Origin: an uncultured Alphaproteobacteria bacterium | Lineage (GTDB): Bacteria > Pseudomonadota > Alphaproteobacteria > CAAHEQ01 > UBA3637 | Assembly (NCBI GenBank): GCA_937888725.1 | Contig: CALARE010000010.1 | Coordinates: 1 to 64,000 of the forward strand | Length of the DNA: 64,000 nt | Direction of reading: 5' to 3' | In this document: one piece after another, positions 38,780 to 52,153 of the stretch | Numbering within the stretch: position 1 is the first letter of the stretch | Layout: every line of letters begins with the position of its first letter | Notes under the pieces: generated by a model | The model's input: only the letters and a program-made list of their open reading frames with translations | The model's database searches: none | Told to the model about the DNA's origin: nothing | Made by a program: the position numbers and the translations under genes

Positions 38780-40591
38780 TTATTTCTTCCTTTCTAAACG
38801 TTTTTGAAGAAGTAATAATTCTGCTTCAAAATCTTCAGGTAATCGTTTTTGTTTACGCAGTGGTTTAAAATAATCACTTTGGGCTTTAACATCAGCAAGT
38901 GCCATATTAACATCAACACTCATCAACTCATTAAAGCGTTCTTCGCTCATATTAAGACCTTTCCACCGTAAATCTTGATAAGTTGGAGAATATCCAAACA
39001 CACTTTCAACGGCACTTGCTTGACCATTAACACGTTTTACAATCCATTCTAAAACACGCATATTTTCACCAAACCCTGGCCAAATGAAGTGTCCCTCACT
39101 ATCTTTTCTAAACCAATTTACACGGAAAATGAGCGGTTTTTTATCAAGTTTTGCACCCATTGAAAGCCAATGCAACCAATAATCTCCCATATTATACCCA
39201 CAGAAAGGCAACATAGCCATTGGATCACGCCTAATTTCACCCGTTTTCCCCTCAGAAGCGGCCGTTTTTTCCGACCCCATTGTGCTGGCTAAATAAACAC
39301 CATGTTGCCAATTGTATGATTGGTAAACAAGGGGCGTATTACTTGCCAAACGGCCACCAAAAATAAAGGCATCAATTGGAACACCTGCTGGATTTTCCCA
39401 CTCTGTATCAATTGATGGACATTGACTTGCTGGTGCCGTGAACCGAGAGTTTGGATGTGCTGCGGGTCTACCACAATCAGGTGTCCAATCATTTCCTTGC
39501 CAATCAATTAAATGTTTGGGGGCTTTATCTGTTAATCCTTCCCACCAAACATCACCATCATCTGTCAATGCAACATTTGTAAAAATAGTATTCGCCCTGC
39601 AAGATTCAACCGCATTTTTGTTTGTTTTTATTGAGGTCCCTGGTGCAACACCAAAGAATCCAGCTTCAGGATTAATGGCTCTTAGCTGGCCTGTTTCATC
39701 AGGCTTAATCCATGCAATGTCATCACCCACGGTTGAAACTTCCCAATCAGCCATTGATTTTGGAGGAATAAGCATTGCCATATTTGTTTTACCGCATGCA
39801 CTTGGAAAAGCTGCAGCCACATAAGAAGAAAGCCCCAATTTTTTATTTTTTAACCCAACAATAAGCATGTGCTCCGCAAGCCAACCATTTTCCCTTGCCA
39901 TTGTAGTTGCGATACGTAAAGCCAAACACTTTTTACCCAACAAAGCATTACCACCATAACCACTGCCAAAAGAGATAATTTCCTTTGTTTCTGGAAAATG
40001 TGTAATATATGTTTTTTCAGGATTACATGGCCATGCAACATCTGTTTGCCCTTTTTTTAATGGCATACCGACAGAATGAAAACATTTAACAAAATCTTTG
40101 TCTTTTAAGACAGTCCAAACCTTTTTACCCATTCTTGTCATGATTCGCATATTGGCAACAACATAGGGCGAATCTGTAATTTCAACCCCTATTTCTGCGA
40201 TATTTGAACCTAAAGGCCCCATTGAAAATGGAATAACATACATTGTGCGACCACGCATACACCCCTTCATTAATTTTGAAAGCATTTTTTTCATTTTTTT
40301 AGGAGGTGCCCAGTTATTTGTTGGACCTGCATCAATTTCATTTTCCGAACAAATAAAAGTTCTACTTTCAACACGAGCAACATCTTTTGGATTGGAACGT
40401 GCTAAAAAGCTATTTGGTCTTTTTTTAGGATTAAGTGGAATAAAGGTGCCCTTTTCAACCAATAAAGAGCAGATTTTTTTATTTTCTTTTTCCGTTCCAT
40501 CACACCAATAAATTTCATCTGGTTCAGTTACTTTGGCAATTGACATAACCCAATCAATAACCTTTTGATTTTTTGTTGGATATTTTTCCAT
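38780..40591 (-). CDS. pckG: Phosphoenolpyruvate carboxykinase (GTP)
   Basis: Converts oxaloacetate and GTP to phosphoenolpyruvate and CO2 for gluconeogenesis. The 603-residue protein has the GTP-type P-loop [18 protein letters not shown], the metal site region and the [28 protein letters not shown] block. The ATP-dependent PckA found in many alphaproteobacteria has a different sequence, so use of the GTP form is noteworthy. It has its own terminator and is divergent from bamD. Confidence 0.97.
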   Translation of the reverse strand: MEKYPTKNQKVIDWVMSIAKVTEPDEIYWCDGTEKENKKICSLLVEKGTFIPLNPKKRPNSFLARSNPKDVARVESRTFICSENEIDAGPTNNWAPPKKMKKMLSKLMKGCMRGRTMYVIPFSMGPLGSNIAEIGVEITDSPYVVANMRIMTRMGKKVWTVLKDKDFVKCFHSVGMPLKKGQTDVAWPCNPEKTYITHFPETKEIISFGSGYGGNALLGKKCLALRIATTMARENGWLAEHMLIVGLKNKKLGLSSYVAAAFPSACGKTNMAMLIPPKSMADWEVSTVGDDIAWIKPDETGQLRAINPEAGFFGVAPGTSIKTNKNAVESCRANTIFTNVALTDDGDVWWEGLTDKAPKHLIDWQGNDWTPDCGRPAAHPNSRFTAPASQCPSIDTEWENPAGVPIDAFIFGGRLASNTPLVYQSYNWQHGVYLASTMGSEKTAASEGKTGEIRRDPMAMLPFCGYNMGDYWLHWLSMGAKLDKKPLIFRVNWFRKDSEGHFIWPGFGENMRVLEWIVKRVNGQASAVESVFGYSPTYQDLRWKGLNMSEERFNELMSVDVNMALADVKAQSDYFKPLRKQKRLPEDFEAELLLLQKRLERKK

Positions 40592-40721
40592 TTTTTATCT
40601 CTCCTATAATATGAAACCTATTTTTAATCATACTGAATAACCCTAAAAAGTCAAACCATTTTTTCGTAGATTTTAGCAAACCATACATACAGATGTTTTT
40701 AATATTTAGCACACAAAAAAG

Positions 40722-40750
40722 TTGAAATTTAAATTATTTCCTGTTAGCAT
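40722..40750 (+). promoter_or_regulatory. Promoter of the bamD-recN-ligA operon
   Basis: TTGAAA (40722-40727), 17 bp, TAGCAT (40745-40750), ending 24 bp before the bamD start codon. Confidence 0.5.
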
Positions 40751-40774
40751 AACAAAAAAACAAAAGGATTTATA

Positions 40775-41533
40775 ATGAAAAAAATTAAAACATTTCTCTG
40801 TCTTACTTTTTTAGGTTCTTTTTTATCAGGGTGTGCTGCAGGTGATAATTCTATTCCAGATACACCTGTTGAACATCTTTATAATCAAGGGCATCATCAC
40901 TTTTCTCAAAAAGACTATGAAGAAGCAGCTCGTTATTTTGATGAGGTTGAAAAACAGCATCCTTATTCTGCATGGGCACCAAGAGCACAAGTTATGACCG
41001 CTTTTTCATTCTATAATGCTGGCAAATATGATGATGCCATTTTAGCATTAGATAGATTTATTCAATTACATCCTGGGAATCGCAATATTGCTTATGCTTA
41101 TTATTTAAAAGGGCTTTGCTATTTTGAACAAATGTCAGATGTTAGCCGTGAACAAAAAATGACAGAAGATGCTTTAGAAACGTTTAAAGAGTTGTTATAC
41201 CGTTTTCCAAATTCAGTCTATGTGCCAGATGTGAATGAAAAATTAAAAGAAATCGCATCTCACTTAGCAGGAAAGGAAATGTCTGTTGGTAGATATTATT
41301 TAAAGAATCAAGAATATCTTCCCGCATTAAATCGTTTTCAATCTGTTTTAATTGATCACCCACATGCGAATCAGTCATCCGAAGCTTTATATAGATTAGC
41401 CACCTGTTATGTATCACTTGGAATGATGCCTGAGGCAAAACAAATGCAAACATTGTTGGCTCATTATTATCCTAAAAGTCCATGGACTGAAAAAACAAAC
41501 AAGATGATTCAAAAATATACTAAAGAGAAATAA
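40775..41533 (+). CDS. bamD: Outer-membrane assembly lipoprotein BamD
   Basis: A component of the BAM complex that inserts barrel proteins in the outer membrane. The signal peptide ends in FLSGC, giving the lipid anchor at Cys21. Then come five tetratricopeptide repeats of the BamD type, beginning DTPVEHLYNQGHHHFSQKDY and including HPYSAWAPRAQ. The length of 252 residues fits. AAAAGGA lies upstream. recN follows directly, with its ATG immediately after the bamD stop. Confidence 0.95.
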   Translation: MKKIKTFLCLTFLGSFLSGCAAGDNSIPDTPVEHLYNQGHHHFSQKDYEEAARYFDEVEKQHPYSAWAPRAQVMTAFSFYNAGKYDDAILALDRFIQLHPGNRNIAYAYYLKGLCYFEQMSDVSREQKMTEDALETFKELLYRFPNSVYVPDVNEKLKEIASHLAGKEMSVGRYYLKNQEYLPALNRFQSVLIDHPHANQSSEALYRLATCYVSLGMMPEAKQMQTLLAHYYPKSPWTEKTNKMIQKYTKEK

Positions 41534-45303
<3,770 letters not shown>

Positions 45304-45310
45304 AAAAAAA

Positions 45311-45348
45311 GAAGATATGATGTATTTAAGGGGAAGATATGATATCTT
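45311..45348 (+). promoter_or_regulatory. Repeat and palindrome between ligA and the YdbH-like gene
   Basis: GAAGATATGAT occurs at 45311-45321 and 45333-45343, 22 bp apart. The second copy lies in the palindrome AAGATAT-G-ATATCTT (45334-45348). It sits 23 bp before the start codon of the next gene and looks like a regulator-binding site. Confidence 0.5.
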
Positions 45349-45370
45349 ATTAAATATATAGGGCAAAAAA

Positions 45371-48019
45371 ATGGTAGACGAAAAAGACGTTGAAACAACT
45401 GAAAAGCAAGAGATATTAACACGCCCAGCTTACGGTCTTGGTGCAGAGGGGGAATTACTCAATCAAATTGCAGCTCCTGACCGTAAAGAAGAACGTGAAA
45501 AAGAAAAAAAGAAAAAGAAGAAATCACAGCAAAAACCTGTTTCTTCAATTTCTTTTATTATTTTAATGCGTAGCACGTTGTTTATTGATGCAATAAAACG
45601 TAAATACAAAAAAGTTTTTCAATTTTTCTCATATATATGGATATTTTTTACCTGTCTTGTCTATGCTGGTGGAATTACAATGATTTTCACCATTAATTAT
45701 GCTCGAACACACTTTCCCATTATTGTTGAAACTTATCTAAAGAGAAATAATATTGAGGTTGAAACACTTGAGGTTTCAGATAACACTTTATCACGCATTC
45801 GTTTATCTAATGTACAAGATATGAATAATTCCTACCATATTAGAAATATGTATTTATATTCCTCATTTGGTGATTTTTTGCGTAAAAAAGTACATCGTGT
45901 TGAATTTGATTATTTAACAGTTAAAATAAAAGATACAGGTTCAGATGTCGAAATGAGTCCTCTTTTTTCTATGTTGTTGAATATGGATAACCAACAAGAT
46001 GTCACCATCGACTCTGTTGTTATTAAAAATGCCTTACTTGAAATTGAAGGTAAAAATTATAAAGTGCCTATCAATTTTTCACTTGATGCCCATTTTGGTG
46101 ACACAAACGAAATGAATATTCCGTTGAGAATTCGAACAGAAGACACCAATTTAATGGGAAATCTTACATTAACAAAAACAGGAAAAGAATTTACTTGGAC
46201 GCTTAGAAACCTACGCGGAACAACTAATTTATTAGATAAAAAAACAGAAAATTTATCAGGCTCTGTTGTATTAAAAACACGCGAATTAACACCTACAGAT
46301 ATTCAAATCAATGGTGTATTTGAACTTGGTTCTTCTGTTAAAAAAATTAAAGTTGATTTAAAAAGTAGAAAAAAAACATTTGAAGGAACTTTAGATTTTT
46401 CAGAAGCAACAAAGCAAGACAACAAAGAAAATATCCTTACAAAATTATCTGTTGACTTTGATGCACTTCATATAAATTCTTTTTCAAGTATATCTTCATT
46501 AAATCCAATTACTATTCATATTGAGCAAATTGGCAATCCATCTTTTTCTCTTAAAAATTTATCGGGGACATTATACGGCAATTTAGCCTGTGTCAATTTA
46601 AATTGTTCTTATGACATCACTGATGATACGCCAATTTCAATTGAAAAGGTAATTTATAAAGATGGAGTCAACACATATACAAATGATGAACCTGTTACTT
46701 TTACCGCAACTCAACAGGAAGATACTCTTAGATTATCTGGACATCTCTCTGTCGCAAATATCAAAGGGAACAATCTTGTCTTTGAAGGACAAAAACAACC
46801 TGCCAATACGAAATTGAAATTAAATGCAGATACTTTTTTAATTAAAACAGATGAATTAAACCCAGAGCGTTCCGCATCATTTTCGGCACAACAGTTATAT
46901 CTAAAAGCTCCTGAGCACGAAATAAAGAACGCATCAATATATATTAAAGATATATACCGTATTGAACATCAGTATGCCCTAACCTCACCATATATTCAAC
47001 TTTATAACAATGATGTGGTGAAAAAACCATTCTCTCTAAATATTTATTCCGAAAATGGACATACACAAGCTAAAGCTCTTTTTGCTGATGAGAAAATTCA
47101 AGCAAACTTTAATGGGATTGTAAATTTAAGTTCTGGTCATTTCTCTGGTACAATATTTATCCCACCTCTTTATCTTGAACAAATCAAAGATTTACCTCAA
47201 ATTTCATCCCTTTTCCCTAAAGATATAGAGGATATAAAAGGACAAATTTCATTATATGGTAATATTGATTGGAAAAATGACAAACAAATTTCTGGTCCAC
47301 TTTATCTTTCTTTAAAAAATATTTATTTTTCCAAAGGCAGTTCTAGAATTAAAAATTTAAATTCAGTTTTGGCATTACAATCACTACAACCTTTTATTTC
47401 TCAATCAGCTCAAAATATTTCTATTGATGAAATCGAAGCTGGCATTCCAATGCAAAATATTCGTGCCTCTGTTAGATTTGAAAATCAACAATTGCGTATA
47501 TTCTCGCTCTCTAGCTCATTTGCTGGAATTCCACTTGTAGCTGATTTAACAACCATCCCATATAAAACAAACAACTCATTTTTATATTTTAGAAATGGTT
47601 CTATTTCGTGGGAAGATGTTAATCCTTACTTAAAAATTGAAGGGTTATCTTTAGCTGGAAATGGTAGTATTTATATTCCTGTTGAAGCAACGCCACAATC
47701 TATACAAATTAGAAATGCTGAAGTCAAACTCCTTAATACAATTTTGACATATACAGGTACAAATGAAGATTTAAAAAATACTCTTTTTAAAAATGCTGAT
47801 GAATATATTATTAGAAGTGGCACATTTAATGTATCATCTCAAGCAAATAACATTTTGGATGCCTATATTAATATCGAAGGTAGAGAAAAAAATGAAACAG
47901 AACATCGGTTTTATCGTACTGACAAATCATTCAATTTTAATGAATTGTTTAAACCAGATAAAACTGAGCCCATTCCATCTCAAATTCTGAAATTACAAGA
48001 TCAACTCTCACACAAATAG
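45371..48019 (+). CDS. YdbH/AsmA-like inter-membrane lipid transport protein
   Basis: An 882-residue protein with a basic Lys-rich cytoplasmic start, one membrane segment (about 91-113), and a very long beta-rich periplasmic part. The later section follows the YdbH family (ISLYGNIDWKNDKQISG, IDEIEAGIPMQNIRASVRFEN, LRIFSLSSSFAGIPL). YdbH, with TamB and YhdP, moves phospholipid to the outer membrane in Escherichia coli. The Lys-rich 50-residue N-terminal extension is unusual. It lies 67 bp after ligA. Confidence 0.82.
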   Translation: MVDEKDVETTEKQEILTRPAYGLGAEGELLNQIAAPDRKEEREKEKKKKKKSQQKPVSSISFIILMRSTLFIDAIKRKYKKVFQFFSYIWIFFTCLVYAGGITMIFTINYARTHFPIIVETYLKRNNIEVETLEVSDNTLSRIRLSNVQDMNNSYHIRNMYLYSSFGDFLRKKVHRVEFDYLTVKIKDTGSDVEMSPLFSMLLNMDNQQDVTIDSVVIKNALLEIEGKNYKVPINFSLDAHFGDTNEMNIPLRIRTEDTNLMGNLTLTKTGKEFTWTLRNLRGTTNLLDKKTENLSGSVVLKTRELTPTDIQINGVFELGSSVKKIKVDLKSRKKTFEGTLDFSEATKQDNKENILTKLSVDFDALHINSFSSISSLNPITIHIEQIGNPSFSLKNLSGTLYGNLACVNLNCSYDITDDTPISIEKVIYKDGVNTYTNDEPVTFTATQQEDTLRLSGHLSVANIKGNNLVFEGQKQPANTKLKLNADTFLIKTDELNPERSASFSAQQLYLKAPEHEIKNASIYIKDIYRIEHQYALTSPYIQLYNNDVVKKPFSLNIYSENGHTQAKALFADEKIQANFNGIVNLSSGHFSGTIFIPPLYLEQIKDLPQISSLFPKDIEDIKGQISLYGNIDWKNDKQISGPLYLSLKNIYFSKGSSRIKNLNSVLALQSLQPFISQSAQNISIDEIEAGIPMQNIRASVRFENQQLRIFSLSSSFAGIPLVADLTTIPYKTNNSFLYFRNGSISWEDVNPYLKIEGLSLAGNGSIYIPVEATPQSIQIRNAEVKLLNTILTYTGTNEDLKNTLFKNADEYIIRSGTFNVSSQANNILDAYINIEGREKNETEHRFYRTDKSFNFNELFKPDKTEPIPSQILKLQDQLSHK

Positions 48020-48092
48020 GAGGTTTTTTAGATAAAAAAAAGAGCAACATACTCAAAATAATATAATTTTTTATCAAAAAAGAAAAAAAGAC

Positions 48093-48161
48093 TTGCAAAT
48101 TTTATATTTTTTATGTATAAGATAAACCCTATTGTAAGTAAAAGACATCAATGGTTGATGT
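48093..48161 (+). promoter_or_regulatory. Promoter and leader hairpin of rpmF
   Basis: TTGCAA (48093-48098), 17 bp, TATAAG (48116-48121). In the leader, ACATCAA-TGG-TTGATGT forms a perfect 7-bp hairpin (48145-48161), 28 bp before the rpmF start. Confidence 0.6.
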
Positions 48162-48189
48162 TTAACAAATTAGAAGAAGAGAGATTAAA

Positions 48190-48381
48190 ATGGCAGTACC
48201 TAAGAAAAAAACATCCAAATCAAAAAAGAACATGCGTCGTTCACATTTGGCTTTGGGCACAAATGCATGTATTGAATGTCCAAAATGTGGCGAATTAACA
48301 CGCCCACACCATGTTTGTGAATCATGCGGTCATTACAATAAAAAAGATATTATTGTAAAAGAAACATCTGAAGCAAAATAA
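48190..48381 (+). CDS. rpmF: 50S ribosomal protein L32
   Basis: A 63-residue ribosomal protein starting [19 protein letters not shown], with the four-Cys zinc ribbon CPKC/CESC. AGAGAGATTAAA precedes it. First gene of the rpmF-plsX-fabH-ihfA-merR group that is widespread in alphaproteobacteria. Confidence 0.98.
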   Translation: MAVPKKKTSKSKKNMRRSHLALGTNACIECPKCGELTRPHHVCESCGHYNKKDIIVKETSEAK

Positions 48382-48392
48382 GGAATTGACTG

Positions 48393-49436
48393 TTGAGCGA
48401 AACATTAGTCATATCAATTGATGCGATGGGGGGCGATAATGCTCCCCAATCAGTGATTGAAGGCGTCAGCCTTGTCGCAAAAAAAGAACCATCTGTATTT
48501 TTCTTCCTATACGGAGATGAAACACAGATAAAAAAATTAGCCGATGAATATAAAATACCTGATACACGATACAAAATTCATCACACAACAGATGTAATCA
48601 GAGGAGATGCAAAACCCTCTATTGCCATTCGTAGTGGTCGTGAAAGTAGCATGTGGAAAGCCATCATGTCTGTTCGCAATGGTTATTCTAAGGCCGTTGT
48701 GTCAGCAGGGAACACGGGAGCATTAATGGCTATGAGTAAAATTTGTCTTGGCACACTTCCTGGAATTGATAGACCCGCTATCGCGGCTGTTTTACCAACA
48801 AGTAAAACACCTCTTGTTGCCTTAGATTTAGGGGCAAATGCAGAGTGTAATTCACAAAATCTTGTTGAATTTGCGATTATGGGGCATGTTTTACATCGCG
48901 TTTTATATAAAACGAAACAACCTACTGTTGGCTTGTTGAATATTGGCTCTGAAGAAACAAAGGGCCGTGATGAAATAAGAGAGGCCGCCACCACATTAAA
49001 AGCATTAGAGGATAAAATTAACTTTATCGGCTTTGTTGAAGGCAATGATATTTGTGCAGGAAAAGCAGATGTTATTGTTTCTGATGGTTTTTCTGGCAAC
49101 ATCGCATTAAAAACCATCGAAGGGACCGCAAAATTCATTACAACAATTCTTAAAAAAACAATCAAACAATCTTTAGTTTCTAAGATTGGATTTTTATTAG
49201 CTACGCCCGCTTTACTCAAAATGAAAAAGGAAATGGATCCAAGAAATTATAATGGAGCTATGTTTTTGGGATTAAAGGGGATATCTGTTAAAAGTCATGG
49301 GGGTGCAGATGCATACGCTTTCGCTTGTGCATTAGAATCAGCAATTCATATGGCAAAAAATGATTTGTGCAATAAAATAAAAGAGGAACTTCGTCATACA
49401 ATTGATGTTGATGTTCCAGATGTTATCGTTGAATAA
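48393..49436 (+). CDS. plsX: Phosphate acyltransferase PlsX
   Basis: Makes acyl-phosphate from acyl-ACP for phospholipid synthesis. The 347-residue protein has ISIDAMGGDNAP near the start, the SAGNTGALMA loop and VSDGFSGNIALKTIEGTA. The start codon is TTG: a TGA stop lies six bases upstream in frame, so no earlier ATG is possible, and AGGA lies at correct spacing. It follows rpmF by 11 bases. Confidence 0.97.
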   Translation: MSETLVISIDAMGGDNAPQSVIEGVSLVAKKEPSVFFFLYGDETQIKKLADEYKIPDTRYKIHHTTDVIRGDAKPSIAIRSGRESSMWKAIMSVRNGYSKAVVSAGNTGALMAMSKICLGTLPGIDRPAIAAVLPTSKTPLVALDLGANAECNSQNLVEFAIMGHVLHRVLYKTKQPTVGLLNIGSEETKGRDEIREAATTLKALEDKINFIGFVEGNDICAGKADVIVSDGFSGNIALKTIEGTAKFITTILKKTIKQSLVSKIGFLLATPALLKMKKEMDPRNYNGAMFLGLKGISVKSHGGADAYAFACALESAIHMAKNDLCNKIKEELRHTIDVDVPDVIVE

Positions 49437-49451
49437 AAAAAGGGTTATAAA

Positions 49452-50426
49452 ATGATTAGATCTATCATCTCTGGAGTTGGCGGTTATCTGCCTGAAAAAA
49501 TTTTAACAAATTTTGATTTAGAAAAAATGGTCGAAACCAGTGATGAATGGATTCGTGAACGAACAGGCATCCAATCTCGTCATATAGCAGCTCAAGATCA
49601 AACGACATCGAGCTTAGCAATTGAAGCTGGTAAAGATGCATTAAAAAATGCTGGATTAACAGGGACAGATTTGGATTTAATTATTTTAGCCACAACAACT
49701 CCAGATGATACAACTCCTGCGACTGCTATGCGTGTTCAAGCAGATTTAGGTGCCGTTAATGCTTTTGCATTTGATGTACAAGCTGCTTGCTCAGGTTTTA
49801 TGTATGCTCTTAGTGTTGCAGATAAATTTATTCAAACTGGGACTGTTAAAACAGCACTCGTCATTGGAGCTGAAACGCTCTCTCGTATTGTTGATTGGAA
49901 CGATAGAAACACTTGTGTTCTTTTTGGAGATGGAGCTGGAGCCGTTATTCTACAGGCAAAAGAAATAGATAAAAATGATGTTAATAGTGCCGGGATTTTA
50001 GATATCATTTTACATTCTGATGGCACATTAAGAGATTTACTCACAACCACAGGTGGTGTATCTCGCACACAAACAGCAGGTTATGTTCATATGGAAGGGA
50101 GAGAAGTTTTCCGACATGCTGTTACAAATTTATCAAATGTAGCACAAGAAGTCATTGACAAAACAAATATTTCTCTTGCTGATATTGATTTTTTGGTACC
50201 ACATCAAGCTAATATTCGCATTATTGAGGGAACAGCTAAAAAATTAGATATTAGCCTAGATAAGGTTATTATCACACTTCCTCACCAAGGCAATACATCT
50301 GCAGCATCCATTCCATTAGCACTGTATGAGGGTGTTAAATCTCAAAAATTGAAAAAAGGAGATTTAATTTTATTAGATGCTATGGGAGCTGGTTTTACTT
50401 GGGCCGGAGCTCTTATTAGATTATAA
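49452..50426 (+). CDS. fabH: 3-oxoacyl-ACP synthase III
   Basis: Starts fatty-acid synthesis by condensing acetyl-CoA with malonyl-ACP. The catalytic triad is complete: Cys113 (VQAACSGF), His251 (VPHQANIR) and Asn281 (HQGNTSA). The length of 324 residues is normal. It follows plsX by 15 bases with GGG just before the ATG. Confidence 0.97.
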   Translation: MIRSIISGVGGYLPEKILTNFDLEKMVETSDEWIRERTGIQSRHIAAQDQTTSSLAIEAGKDALKNAGLTGTDLDLIILATTTPDDTTPATAMRVQADLGAVNAFAFDVQAACSGFMYALSVADKFIQTGTVKTALVIGAETLSRIVDWNDRNTCVLFGDGAGAVILQAKEIDKNDVNSAGILDIILHSDGTLRDLLTTTGGVSRTQTAGYVHMEGREVFRHAVTNLSNVAQEVIDKTNISLADIDFLVPHQANIRIIEGTAKKLDISLDKVIITLPHQGNTSAASIPLALYEGVKSQKLKKGDLILLDAMGAGFTWAGALIRL

Positions 50427-50449
50427 TTTTTTCTCATAGTGAGAAAAAA
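50427..50449. other. Perfect hairpin between fabH and ihfA
   Basis: TTTTTTCTCA-TAG-TGAGAAAAAA, a 10-bp stem starting at the base after the fabH stop. No T run follows it on the plus strand. It may be a processing site or a weak terminator within the operon. Confidence 0.5.
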
Positions 50450-50519
50450 ATACTTGAAAATATTTGAATTTTATGACATTCTAGGATTAGAAAATTTTTA
50501 ATTAATAAAGGAAAAAAAC

Positions 50520-50813
50520 ATGACACAAAAAACAATTACACGTGCAGATATAGCAGATGCTATCTATCGCGAACTTGGGTTTTCACACGCTGAATCATTT
50601 AAGTTGATTGAACAAATGTTACAAGATATTATCGAAGCATTGTCTGAAGGTGAAACAGTGAAAATTTCCAAATTTGCTTCATTTATCCCTCACAAGAAAA
50701 AAGAACGTGTCGGTCGCAATCCAAAAACAGGTGTCAAACATGCTATTTCACCACGTACAGTTGTTTCATTTAAGGCATCTAATACCTTAAAAAATATGTT
50801 AAAAAATAGCTAA
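50520..50813 (+). CDS. ihfA: Integration host factor subunit alpha
   Basis: A 97-residue HU/IHF-type DNA-bending protein. The start TITRADIADAIYRELGFSHAES, VKISKFASF and the beta-arm RVGRNPKTGVKHAISPRTVVSFKAS identify IHF-alpha; ISPR is typical. IHF supports replication, recombination and promoter looping. AAAGGAAA precedes the start. In many alphaproteobacteria it sits between fabH and a merR gene, as here. Confidence 0.95.
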   Translation: MTQKTITRADIADAIYRELGFSHAESFKLIEQMLQDIIEALSEGETVKISKFASFIPHKKKERVGRNPKTGVKHAISPRTVVSFKASNTLKNMLKNS

Positions 50814-50825
50814 TAGGAGTGTTTT

Positions 50826-51170
50826 ATGCTAAAGGCTGAAAATGCCTATCGAACCATAACAGAAGTTGCAGAATTACTGCAAGTACCTGCGTCTGTTTTG
50901 CGGTTTTGGGAAACACAGTTTTACCAAATAAAACCGATGAAACGAATGGGAAGACGGTATTATCAGGCTGAAGATGTTGTTTTATTAGCAAGGATTCGCG
51001 ATTACCTTTATAAAGAAGGTTTTACCATAAAAGGGGTACAAAAAAGACTGCGGGCTAATAAATCATCTACAGGGAGCATTGTTGAAAAGGATTCGTCTAA
51101 TTTAGCAATTGATAAATTCGTTCAAGAAATCTCTGAAATAAAATCAACCCTTGAGGATTATATCTCGTAA
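50826..51170 (+). CDS. MerR-family transcriptional regulator
   Basis: A 114-residue protein with a MerR winged helix-turn-helix: [28 protein letters not shown], then the wing [21 protein letters not shown] and a short dimerisation helix. No metal-binding Cys is present, so it is not a metal sensor of the classical type. It is the conserved partner of ihfA in alphaproteobacteria; targets are unknown. TAGGAG precedes the start. Confidence 0.9.
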   Translation: MLKAENAYRTITEVAELLQVPASVLRFWETQFYQIKPMKRMGRRYYQAEDVVLLARIRDYLYKEGFTIKGVQKRLRANKSSTGSIVEKDSSNLAIDKFVQEISEIKSTLEDYIS

Positions 51171-51200
51171 AAGAAGTGCTATTTTATAGCACTTCTTTTT
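51169..51200. terminator. Bidirectional terminator between merR and the Cys-rich micro-gene
   Basis: AAAGAAGTGCTA/TAGCACTTCTTT stem followed by TT on the plus strand; on the minus strand it also ends in a T run. It serves merR and the convergent micro-gene at 51206. Confidence 0.85.
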
Positions 51201-51205
51201 ATCTC

Positions 51206-51241
51206 TTATTTTTTCTTTGTTCCACATCCGCAACCTGGCAT
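51206..51241 (-). CDS. 11-residue Cys-rich peptide (CGCG)
   Basis: On the minus strand an 11-codon frame encodes MPGCGCGTKKK. It is preceded by AAAGGAGGGG, among the strongest ribosome-binding sites in the window, with eight bases to the ATG. Upstream is a near-consensus promoter (TTGACA, 17 bp, TAATTT), and a terminator starts just after the stop. Promoter, site, frame and terminator thus form a complete, very small transcription unit. The two Cys in a CGCG core and the triple-Lys end suggest metal or thiol chemistry or an RNA contact. It is antisense to no known gene. I recognise no family. Confidence 0.6.
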   Translation of the reverse strand: MPGCGCGTKKK

Positions 51242-51289
51242 ATTAATCCCCTCCTTTCCTATTTGAATATGAAAATTATCTACCTAAAT

Positions 51290-51340
51290 AAATTAAGAAT
51301 CGCTTTTATACTTGTCAATAGAGAATATTTTTGCTAGACT
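51290..51340. promoter_or_regulatory. Divergent overlapping promoters
   Basis: The seven bases TTGTCAA (51312-51318) serve as -35 for both strands. Plus: TTGTCA, 17 bp, TAGACT (51335-51340) for the hydrolase gene. Minus: TTGACA, 17 bp, TAATTT (51295-51290) for the micro-gene. A GAATC site lies in the minus spacer. The two promoters cannot easily be bound at the same time. Confidence 0.6.
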
Positions 51341-51370
51341 TAAGAAAAATTTACCAATCCGATATACCCA

Positions 51371-52144
51371 ATGATAAAAAAAATTAATAAAATTTTTATA
51401 ACATTATTTCTTTTATTTGTTTCAGGTTGTGCAAATAAAAATCCGCTAACAGAATTTCAATTTCAAACTCTGACTGTGCCACCGTATGTCGTTGCCTCGT
51501 GGTACCGAATTACAGAACCAGGAATGCCTTTAAGAATTTATATTGAAGGTGACGGACATTCTTTTGATGCCTATAATAGGCCTACAAACAACCCAACTCC
51601 ACGCTCAACTTTTTTAAGAGATATTGCATCAAAAGATCCCAATCCAAATGTTGTTTATCTTGCACGACCTTGTCAATATTTACAGACAAGTACATGTACA
51701 CAAAATGATTGGACTTGTGCTCGTTTTTCACCACAAATTGTCAACAGTATGGAGGCATCTGTTCACTTGCTTTCCAAAAAAGCACGCACAAAAGATTTAA
51801 TCCTCATTGGATATTCTGGCGGAGCACAAATTGCAGGATTGATTGCTGTAAGGAATCCAAAACAGATTCAAAAAATTGTCACCATTGCTGGCGTCCTCGA
51901 TCAAGAAGCTTGGACAACTTACCATCAAGATACACCACTAACAGGTTCTCTTAATCTAAAAGATTTTCAATCAATTTTTAAAACAATTCCGCAAAAACAT
52001 TTTGTTGGTGGAAAAGATAAAGTTGTTCCTGTTGAGCTAACAAAAACATTTGTTGGCGATGATACCAAAATTGTTATTCTTCCAAAAGCCGACCACCAAA
52101 ATGGTTTTGATTCCATTGTTCAAGAGATTTACCAAATAGATTAA
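51371..52144 (+). CDS. Alpha/beta-hydrolase lipoprotein
   Basis: A 257-residue lipoprotein: signal peptide ends FVSGC (Cys20). The hydrolase fold shows RIYIEGDGHSF in the oxyanion region, the nucleophile elbow GYSGGA, an acidic FVGGKDKVVP and the likely catalytic His in KADHQNGF. Cys residues near CQYLQTSTC and TCAR may form disulfides in the periplasm. It probably hydrolyses esters or peptides; the substrate is unknown. It precedes the ELM1 gene by 9 bases and is likely in one operon with it. Confidence 0.85.
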   Translation: MIKKINKIFITLFLLFVSGCANKNPLTEFQFQTLTVPPYVVASWYRITEPGMPLRIYIEGDGHSFDAYNRPTNNPTPRSTFLRDIASKDPNPNVVYLARPCQYLQTSTCTQNDWTCARFSPQIVNSMEASVHLLSKKARTKDLILIGYSGGAQIAGLIAVRNPKQIQKIVTIAGVLDQEAWTTYHQDTPLTGSLNLKDFQSIFKTIPQKHFVGGKDKVVPVELTKTFVGDDTKIVILPKADHQNGFDSIVQEIYQID

Positions 52145-52153
52145 GGAGACAAA

